From Streptomyces curacoi (lineage in GTDB: Bacteria; Actinomycetota; Actinomycetes; Streptomycetales; Streptomycetaceae), in NCBI RefSeq assembly GCF_001513975.1, contig NZ_KQ947984.1:634226-698225 (forward strand): DNA of 64,000 nt, read 5' to 3'. The stretch's first letter is position 1. Each line of letters opens with the position of its first letter. Both the position numbers and the translations under genes were made by a program. The notes under the pieces were generated by a model. The model had not been told where the DNA came from, searched no databases, and saw only the letters and a program-made list of their open reading frames with translations. Of this stretch, positions 58,593 through 64,000 are shown in pieces.

Positions 58593-59985
58593 GGCGGACC
58601 CGGAGACGTTCTCCCAGGGGGAGCCGGTCCGTGCCCTCGATCCGGCCTATGACCGCCGGAGACTCCAACTGCACGGTGCCCCGGGCGGGTTGCCGCTCCT
58701 GCACGTCCACCACCCAGCCGTCGAACACCTCCCCCACCCGGTCCTTCAGCAGCGCCGCCTCCACGAGGTCGACGCACTCCCGCTCGACGGTGCCCGCGCG
58801 CCGCGCTCCCTCGGCCATCCGGGCGGGCAGCGCGTCCAGGGCGGACAGCACCCAGTCGGGCACCGGCTGTCCGGCGGCGGTGGCCAGGCAGATCTCACTG
58901 ACGTACCGGTCGGCGAGGCGGCGCAGTGGCGCCGTGCAGTGGGCGTAGGGGGCGGCCACGGCGGAGTGGGTGGTGATGACGGGGAGGTCGCCGTCCCGGA
59001 AGACGGTGTAGCCGGCGCCGCGCAGCAGCGTCGTGCACTCCTGGAGGAAGGCCGCGTGGTGCGGGCGGTGCGGGTCGAGGGAGCGGACCAGTTCGGCGTA
59101 CGAGACGTGGTGCGGCCAGTCGATGTGCAGGGCGTGCGCGGTGCGGCGCAGGCGGCCGACGGCGCCGTCGGGGGCGGCGGGGAGGGTCCGCAGGATGCCG
59201 GTGCCGCCTGCCAGCATCAGGTCGGCGGCGGCCATGCCGGTGAGCAGGGAGAGCTGGGCGTTCCAGCCGTCGGCGGGGTGGGGTGCGCGGTAGGCGAGTT
59301 CGTAGGTGTGGTCACCGTCGCGCTCGACTATCTCCTGCTCCGGCACGTTCAGCGAGATCCCGCCCCGCTCCACCTCCAGCCGCTCCCGCAGCTCCCCGAT
59401 CTCCTTCAGCAGCGCGAGCGGCTCCTCGGCGGTCCCGCTGTCGATCTCCTTCTGCACGGCCGCGTAGTCCAGCTTGGCCCGGCTGCGCACCAGGGCACGG
59501 CGGACGTCGACGGCGAGCGTACGGCCCTCCGCGTCGAGGTCGATGGTCCACAGGACGGCGGGCCGGACCTGGTCCGGGAGCAGGCTCGCCGCGCCCTCGC
59601 CGAGCACCTCGGGGTGGAGCGGGATCCGCCCGTCGGGGAAGTAGAGGGTCATCACCCGCCGGTGCGCCTCCCGGTCGAGCGCGCTCGACGGTACGACGAA
59701 GGCGGCGACGTCGGCGATGGCGTACCGGACGCGGTAGCCGGTGCCCTGCCGGGAGAGGTGCATCGCCTGGTCGAGGTCGGTGGAGGTGGGCGGGTCGATG
59801 GTGAGGAAGGGGAGGTCGGTGGCGTCGTGCGACGGGCGGGCGGTGGCGTTGGCGGCCTGTTCGGCCTCCGCCGACACCTCGGGCGGGAAGCTGCCGGAGA
59901 CGCCCAGTTCGGTACGGAGCGCGCCGAGGGCGGCCCGGAGGGGGGCCTCGGGTGCGCCGGTCACTCGGATGTGGCGGCGGGGCAT
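58543..59985 (-). CDS. RNB-domain ribonuclease (RNase II/R-like)
   Basis: A 480-residue 3'-5' exoribonuclease-like protein reduced to the RNB catalytic domain, without cold-shock or S1 domains except a short beta-rich C-terminus. The magnesium site motif is IDPPTSTDLDQAM, with D64, D70, D72 and Q73; RNase II has four Asp (D201, D207, D209, D210), so the fourth is Gln. The downstream PYAHCTAPLRRLADRYV matches the RNB motif that holds the 3' end. ATG at 59985 fits the conserved start. Confidence 0.9.
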   Translation of the reverse strand: MPRRHIRVTGAPEAPLRAALGALRTELGVSGSFPPEVSAEAEQAANATARPSHDATDLPFLTIDPPTSTDLDQAMHLSRQGTGYRVRYAIADVAAFVVPSSALDREAHRRVMTLYFPDGRIPLHPEVLGEGAASLLPDQVRPAVLWTIDLDAEGRTLAVDVRRALVRSRAKLDYAAVQKEIDSGTAEEPLALLKEIGELRERLEVERGGISLNVPEQEIVERDGDHTYELAYRAPHPADGWNAQLSLLTGMAAADLMLAGGTGILRTLPAAPDGAVGRLRRTAHALHIDWPHHVSYAELVRSLDPHRPHHAAFLQECTTLLRGAGYTVFRDGDLPVITTHSAVAAPYAHCTAPLRRLADRYVSEICLATAAGQPVPDWVLSALDALPARMAEGARRAGTVERECVDLVEAALLKDRVGEVFDGWVVDVQERQPARGTVQLESPAVIGRIEGTDRLPLGERLRVRLTQADPGVAKVRFVPS

Positions 59986-60058
59986 GTGTCGAGCGTAGGG
60001 CGAGGGCCGCCGGGTGGCACGCCGTACGCTGTGGCGGAGTTCGACTGAAGGAGTACGT

Positions 60059-60841
60059 GTGCTTGTCCTGCTGCCGCCTTCCGAGGGGAAGGCCCCGTCC
60101 GGTCGGGGTGCCTCGCTGAAGCTGGAGTCACTGTCGCTGCCGGGGCTCAACGAGGCCCGTGAGGCCGTTCTCGGCGAGCTCGTCGAGCTGTGTGCGGGCG
60201 ACGAGGACAAGGCGCGGGAGGTACTCGGGCTGAGTGAGGGCCTGCGGGGCGAGGTCGCGAAGAACGCCGCGCTGCGCACGGCCGGCGCGCGGCCCGCCGG
60301 GGAGATCTACACCGGGGTCTTGTACGACGCCCTCGACCTGGCGTCGCTGGACGCGGCGGCGAAGAAGCGGGCGGCCCGGTCACTGCTGGTCTTCTCGGGA
60401 CTGTGGGGTGCCGTCGGGGTCACCGACAAGATCCCCTCCTACCGCTGCTCGATGGGCGTGAAGCTCCCCGGCCTCGGTGCGCTCGGCGCGCACTGGCGGG
60501 CGCCGATGGCCGGTGTGCTGCCGGAGGCGGCCGGGGACGGGCTGGTGCTGGATCTGCGGTCGTCGGCGTACGCGGCGGCGTGGAAGCCGAAGGGCGAGGT
60601 GGCCGGGCGGACGGCGACGGTGCGGGTGCTGCACGCGCCGACCCGGAAGGTCGTCAGCCACTTCAACAAGGCGACGAAGGGGCGGATCGTACGGAGCCTG
60701 CTGACGGCCGGCGCCGCGCCCGAGGGCCCGGCCGAGCTGGTGGAGGTGCTGCGGGATCTCGGATACGAGGTGGAGGTCGAGGCGCCCGGGAAGGCCGGGA
60801 AGGCGTGGACGCTCGATGTGCTGGTGACGGAGATCCACTAG
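60059..60841 (+). CDS. yaaA: YaaA-family peroxide stress protein
   Basis: A 260-residue protein of the UPF0246/YaaA family, which in E. coli limits free iron and DNA damage during peroxide stress. The N-terminus VLVLLPPSEGKAP is the family signature, and the middle has AGEIYTGVLYDALDL, LLVFSGLWGAV and YRCSMGVKLPG. GTG at 60059 has GAAGGAG upstream. It is divergent from the RNB gene, with only 73 bases between starts. Confidence 0.93.
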   Translation: MLVLLPPSEGKAPSGRGASLKLESLSLPGLNEAREAVLGELVELCAGDEDKAREVLGLSEGLRGEVAKNAALRTAGARPAGEIYTGVLYDALDLASLDAAAKKRAARSLLVFSGLWGAVGVTDKIPSYRCSMGVKLPGLGALGAHWRAPMAGVLPEAAGDGLVLDLRSSAYAAAWKPKGEVAGRTATVRVLHAPTRKVVSHFNKATKGRIVRSLLTAGAAPEGPAELVEVLRDLGYEVEVEAPGKAGKAWTLDVLVTEIH

Positions 60842-60877
60842 CCCGCATCGTCCTCCCCTGAGGGCGCATCGCGTGCA

Positions 60878-60914
60878 TTGCATCATGCGCAACTCCCTTT
60901 GCGCACACTGCATG
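60878..60914. promoter_or_regulatory. Nested inverted repeats upstream of the KDPG aldolase gene
   Basis: TGCGCAA (60886-60892) and TTGCGCA (60899-60905) form a perfect inverted repeat around CTCCCT, flanked by TTGCAT on the left and TGCATG on the right. They lie about 30-55 bases before the ATG at 60934, a typical position for a repressor site. The cognate regulator is not in the window. Confidence 0.45.
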
Positions 60915-60933
60915 CCCTGGGCAGGATGAGGCC

Positions 60934-61566
60934 ATGACCTCCGTCCTGGATCTCGCGCCCGTCGTCCCTGTGGTCGTGGTCGACGATCCCGCCGACGCCG
61001 TACCGCTGGCCAGGGCGCTGGTCGCGGGCGGGCTGCCCGCGATCGAGGTGACGCTGCGGACGCCGACCGCGTGGGCGGCGATCCGGGCGGTCGCCGACGC
61101 GGTGCCGGACGCGGTGGTCGGGGCGGGCACGGTGATCACACCGGAACAGGTGTCGGAGGCGGTCGCGGCGGGGGCGCGCTTCCTGGTAAGCCCCGGCTGG
61201 ACGGACGTACTGCTCGATGCCATGCGGGGGTCCGGGGTGCCGTATCTGCCGGGCGTGTCGACCACGTCCGAGGTGGTGGCACTGCTGGAGCGCGGGGTGC
61301 GGGAGATGAAGTTCTTCCCGGCCGAGGCGGCGGGCGGCACGGCGTATCTCAGGTCGTTGTACGGGCCGCTGCCACAGGCCCGGTTCTGTCCCACGGGCGG
61401 GATCGGTCCGGCGTCGGCCCCGGGCTATCTCGCGCTGCCCAACGTCGGTTGCGTGGGCGGCAGTTGGATGCTTCCGGTGGACGCGGTGGCGGCCCGGGAC
61501 TGGGGGCGGGTCGAGGCGCTGGCGCGGGAGGCGGCCCGGCTCAGGGACTCAGGGGCGCAGGTGTGA
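60934..61566 (+). CDS. eda: 2-keto-3-deoxy-6-phosphogluconate/4-hydroxy-2-oxoglutarate aldolase
   Basis: A 210-residue TIM-barrel class I aldolase splitting KDPG to pyruvate and glyceraldehyde 3-phosphate in the Entner-Doudoroff or sugar-acid routes. Conserved pieces are GLPAIEVTLRTP (catalytic Glu), VVGAGTVITPEQ, FLVSPGW, and the Schiff-base lysine in MKFFPAEAAGG near residue 128; CPTGGIG binds phosphate. ATG at 60934 has CAGGATGAGG upstream. The 3' end overlaps the convergent RNase H gene by 18 bases. Confidence 0.95.
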   Translation: MTSVLDLAPVVPVVVVDDPADAVPLARALVAGGLPAIEVTLRTPTAWAAIRAVADAVPDAVVGAGTVITPEQVSEAVAAGARFLVSPGWTDVLLDAMRGSGVPYLPGVSTTSEVVALLERGVREMKFFPAEAAGGTAYLRSLYGPLPQARFCPTGGIGPASAPGYLALPNVGCVGGSWMLPVDAVAARDWGRVEALAREAARLRDSGAQV

Positions 61567-62847
61567 GGTGTCGTTGACGAGACGGACGCTGGCGTTGCCG
61601 TCGGCGTAGTACGCGATCGCCGAGAGGGAGGCCGCCGACAGTTCCATGCGGAACAGGGACTCGGGCGGGGCGCCGAGGGCGAGGCGTACGAACGTCTTGA
61701 TCGGGGTGACGTGCGTGACGAGGAGGACCGTGCGGCCGGTGTACGCCGCGATCAGCTTGTCGCGGGTGGCGGCTATGCGGGTGGCGGTCGCCGCGAAGCT
61801 CTCGCCGTCGCCGGTGGGGCGGGCCTCGGGGTCGGCCAGCCAGGCGTCGAGGTCTTCCGGGTAGCGCTCGCGGACCTCGCCGAAGGTGAGGCCCTCCCAG
61901 GCGCCGAAGTCGGTCTCGCGCAGGCCGTCGTCGATGGTCACCTCCAGGCCGAGGCGGGCGGCGACGATGCCCGCGGTCTCCCAGGTGCGGGCCAGCGGCG
62001 AGGCCACGACGGCCTGGATGGTGCCGCGCCGGGCGAGGGCGGCGCCGACCCGCTCGGCCTGCTCCCGGCCGACGTCGGAGAGGGACGGATCGGTACCGCC
62101 ACTGCCGGAGAACCGCTTCTGGGGGGTGAGGGGGGTCTCCCCGTGCCGGAGCAGTACGAAGGTGGCCGGGGCCCCCATGTCGGCGGGGGCCCAGCCGGAC
62201 GAGGGCGTGGCCACGGTGCGCGCGGCCCTGACGTCGGCCTCGGCCGCCGCGGAAAGCCGCCCCTCGGCCGCCGCGGAAACCCGCCCCTCGGCCAGCGCCG
62301 CACGCGCCCGCGCCGCGCCCGCGGCGGCGTCTCCCGGCGGGCCGGACGGCTCGGGCTCGGGCTCGGCCACGGCCCGCGCGGCCCGCGCGTCAGCCGCCGC
62401 GAGTTCGGCGGTGGACGCCGCCGGCGACCAGGGCTCCCCCCGCTTCCCGGCGTCCATCGCCTCGTTGGCCAGCCGGTCCGCGTGCTTGTTCTGCTCCCTG
62501 GGCATCCACTCGTACGTCACCCGCGTCGCCGGGAAGACCCGCGCCGCCTCGAACGCCAGCGGCTTCATGTCGGGGTGCTTGATCTTCCAGCGGCCCGACA
62601 TCTGCTCGATGACCAGCTTGGAGTCCATACGGACGTGGACCGTGGCCGTCGGGTCCAGCTCGTGCGCGGCGCGCAGACCCGCGAGCAGGCCGCGGTACTC
62701 GGCCACGTTGTTCGTGGCGACGCCGATGTACTCGGCCGCCTCGGCCAGGGTCTGGCCCGTCGCCGCGTCGATGACCACGGCGCCGTAGCCCGCGGGCCCC
62801 GGGTTGCCCCGTGACCCGCCGTCGGCCTCGACGATGAACTCCCGCAC
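61549..62847 (-). CDS. Bifunctional RNase H / acid phosphatase
   Basis: A 432-residue fusion. The N-terminal RNase H1-like domain (about residues 1-145) has the acidic positions EADGGSRGNPGPAG, NVAEYRGLL, VRMDSKLV and NKHADRLANEAM. The C-terminal histidine-phosphatase domain (from about residue 225) has FVLLRHGET and the second catalytic His in VLLVTHVTPIK. Mycobacterial orthologues act on RNA-DNA hybrids and on alpha-ribazole phosphate. The linker has Ala-rich repeats (LAEGRVSAAAEGRLSAAAE). GTG at 62847 has AAGGGG eight bases upstream. Confidence 0.95.
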   Translation of the reverse strand: MREFIVEADGGSRGNPGPAGYGAVVIDAATGQTLAEAAEYIGVATNNVAEYRGLLAGLRAAHELDPTATVHVRMDSKLVIEQMSGRWKIKHPDMKPLAFEAARVFPATRVTYEWMPREQNKHADRLANEAMDAGKRGEPWSPAASTAELAAADARAARAVAEPEPEPSGPPGDAAAGAARARAALAEGRVSAAAEGRLSAAAEADVRAARTVATPSSGWAPADMGAPATFVLLRHGETPLTPQKRFSGSGGTDPSLSDVGREQAERVGAALARRGTIQAVVASPLARTWETAGIVAARLGLEVTIDDGLRETDFGAWEGLTFGEVRERYPEDLDAWLADPEARPTGDGESFAATATRIAATRDKLIAAYTGRTVLLVTHVTPIKTFVRLALGAPPESLFRMELSAASLSAIAYYADGNASVRLVNDTSHLRP

Positions 62848-62865
62848 GACCAAAGCCCCTTGTAT

Positions 62866-62971
62866 TTACCGAGGTCCTACAGAGCCGACTGTTTACCGAG
62901 TCCTACAGACCCGACTGGTTACCGAGGTCCTACAGACCCGACTGGTTACCGAGGTCCTACAGACCCGACTC
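62866..62971 (-). repeat. Four 26-27-base tandem copies of a gene end
   Basis: Four copies of a unit ending ACCGAGGTCCTACAGACCC (+ strand), with starts near 62866, 62892, 62919 and 62945. The last copy contains the TAG stop and final codons of the zinc-ribbon gene, so the others are duplications of that stop region into the gap before the RNase H gene. Confidence 0.9.
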
Positions 62972-63700
62972 AGCCGTGCGCACCAGGATCCGGCGGCAGT
63001 TCTCGCACCGCACCACCGTGTCCGGCGCGGCCGAGCGGATCTCGCTCAGCTCGGTGATGGCGAGCTCCTGGCGGCAGCCCTGGCAGGTGCGCTGGTACAG
63101 CTTGGCCGCGCCGATGCCGCCCTGCTGCTCGCGCAGCTTGTCGTAGAGCCTCAGCAGGTCGGCGGGGACGGCGGCGGAGATGACCTCGCGCTCCTTGGTC
63201 ACGCTCGCCACCTCGCCGTCGATCTCCTCGAACGCGGCGTCCCGGCGGGCGGTCGCGTCGTCGATCTTCGACTGGACGGAGGCGACCCGCTCGGTCAGCT
63301 CGGCGACCCGCTCCTGCGCGGACTCACGGCGCTCCATGACGTCCAGGACGATGTCCTCCAGGTCGCCCTGCCGCTTGGCGAGGGAGGCGATCTCGTGCTG
63401 GAGGTTCTCCAGGTCCTTCGGGGAGGTGATGGCGCCGGAGTCCAGTCGCTGCTGGTCGCGGGCGGAGCGCTGGCGGACCTGGTCCACGTCCTGCTCGGCC
63501 TTGGTCTGCTCGCGGGCGCAGTCGCTCTCCTCGGTCTGCGCGGCCACGAGCAGGTCGCGCAGCTGGGTGAGGTCCTTGGTCAGCGACTCGATCTCGGCGT
63601 GCTCGGGCAGGGACCTCCGCCGGTGCGCGAGCTGCTGCAGGCGGACGTCGAGGGCCTGGACGTCGAGAAGTCGGATCTGGTCGGCCGGCGCGGCGTTCAG
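62957..63700 (-). CDS. Coiled-coil zinc-ribbon protein (C4-type) with CTG start
   Basis: A 247-residue protein: about 165 residues of charged coiled coil, then a zinc ribbon with CQGC and CENC near the C-terminus. Such proteins lie between nif3-like and rnhA-like genes across actinomycetes; a nucleic-acid or assembly role is assumed. No ATG, GTG or TTG lies between an upstream in-frame TAG and the conserved segment. CTG at 63700 (LNAAPADQIRLLDVQALD) has GGGAG seven bases upstream and overlaps the Nif3 stop as CTGA. The first standard start, GTG 63547, would remove 51 conserved-looking residues. Confidence 0.85.
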   Translation of the reverse strand: MNAAPADQIRLLDVQALDVRLQQLAHRRRSLPEHAEIESLTKDLTQLRDLLVAAQTEESDCAREQTKAEQDVDQVRQRSARDQQRLDSGAITSPKDLENLQHEIASLAKRQGDLEDIVLDVMERRESAQERVAELTERVASVQSKIDDATARRDAAFEEIDGEVASVTKEREVISAAVPADLLRLYDKLREQQGGIGAAKLYQRTCQGCRQELAITELSEIRSAAPDTVVRCENCRRILVRTAESGL

Positions 63701-64000
63701 TTGGGGGCTCCCGTTGTGCTAGTGGGCGGGTTGGACGCCGCGTGGGCGGTCCAGGGGTCGGTGACCGTCTTCGAGACGTGGACGCGCAGGTCCCAGCCAT
63801 GGCGGTCGGAGATCTCGTCGAGCTGGGCGGCGGCCAGCTCGCACCAGGGCCATTCGGTGGCCCAGTGCGCCGCGTCGAGCAGCGCGAGGGGACTGTGCGC
63901 CACGGCCTCGGAGGCCGGGTGGTGGCGCAGGTCCGCGGTGAGGAAGGCGTCGACGCCGGCCGCCCGTACCTGGTCGAAGAGGCTGTCGCCGGAGCCGCCG
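63697..64000 (-). CDS. Nif3-like dinuclear metal centre protein, 3' part only
   Basis: The last 100 residues of a NIF3/YbgI-family protein, cut by the window end. Visible are GGSGDSLFDQV, LTADLRHHPASEA with metal-ligand histidines, and LLDAAHWATEWPWCE, which supplies further His and Glu ligands. The protein is probably a GTP-cyclohydrolase-I-type-2-like metal hydrolase. Its TGA overlaps the CTG start of the zinc-ribbon gene, so the two are translationally coupled. Confidence 0.9.
   Translation of the reverse strand, partial: GGSGDSLFDQVRAAGVDAFLTADLRHHPASEAVAHSPLALLDAAHWATEWPWCELAAAQLDEISDRHGWDLRVHVSKTVTDPWTAHAASNPPTSTTGAPN

Noticed and set aside
62866-62971. CRISPR-like array of 26-27-base repeats.
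   Set aside because: The repeats are directly adjacent without spacers and are duplications of a gene's stop region.

Overview
The window is about 64 kb of very GC-rich DNA (third codon positions almost all G or C) with the gene content of an actinomycete chromosome, most likely Streptomyces. Pointers are a SARP/AfsR-type regulator, an F420-dependent oxidoreductase, DmdR/IdeR-type iron boxes, a complete mce lipid-import locus, Tat-exported EfeB and PhoD, an actinobacterial RNase P RNA and many ATGA/GTGA stop-start overlaps. The assignment rests on gene content and codon use only. Nothing here looks like a chromosome end, plasmid, prophage or rRNA operon, and I saw no tRNA gene and no CRISPR array.

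Layout. 0.2-5.5 kb: a DrrAB-like ABC exporter, preceded by 11-base-spaced TGTCGG repeats and followed on the other strand by a large SARP/NB-ARC regulator. 5.6-9.3 kb: DUF6578-like protein, M50 membrane protease, small membrane protein, F420 reductase and sialidase. 9.4-12.7 kb: SIS-like protein, a disrupted MFS transporter, a small conserved protein and methionine aminopeptidase. 12.7-19.5 kb: an iron island with two iron boxes, heme oxygenase, a PhzF-like protein, a decayed heme-ABC ATPase and an efeO-efeB-efeU operon with a downstream lipoprotein. 19.6-31.9 kb: mostly metabolic and regulatory singletons (prim-pol, TetR, Rsm22, serine hydrolase, Bcr/CflA efflux, Gfo/Idh/MocA, PhoD, SDR, SnoaL, DoxX, MazG, SMP-30). 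32-34.8 kb: a Baeyer-Villiger-type monooxygenase with an unusual repeat-built N-terminus, and an atypical response regulator.

35-48.8 kb is an envelope block on the + strand: a secreted lytic transglycosylase, a sigma factor fused to a membrane anchor and an extracytoplasmic Pro/Val repeat tail, a triplicated 208-base repeat, then an uninterrupted mce operon (ATPase, two permeases, six MCE proteins with the fifth a lipoprotein, two Mce-associated membrane proteins). The MCE genes are joined by four-base stop-start overlaps and probably make one lipid importer spanning membrane and wall.

48.8-55.7 kb is an accessory, decaying segment. It has a DUF429 gene, a fragment resembling the N-terminus of a PglW-type (BREX/Pgl) kinase, a 42-residue membrane protein, and two paralogous proteins that join a PD-(D/E)XK-like nuclease domain to a DUF2075 (Schlafen group 3-type) helicase. 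A pseudogene lies between the two paralogues. Both helicase-nuclease genes carry the same leader: a hairpin whose outer stem covers the ribosome binding site, with a compensatory base change between copies. This is the best candidate in the window for an undescribed, possibly defensive, system.

55.9-64 kb returns to core genes: RNase P RNA, an Uma2 protein, a MerR regulator with a membrane partner, an RNB ribonuclease, YaaA, KDPG aldolase, RNase H/acid phosphatase, a zinc-ribbon coiled-coil protein that appears to start at CTG, and the 3' end of a Nif3 gene cut by the window edge. Short tandem duplications at gene starts and stops recur through the window.
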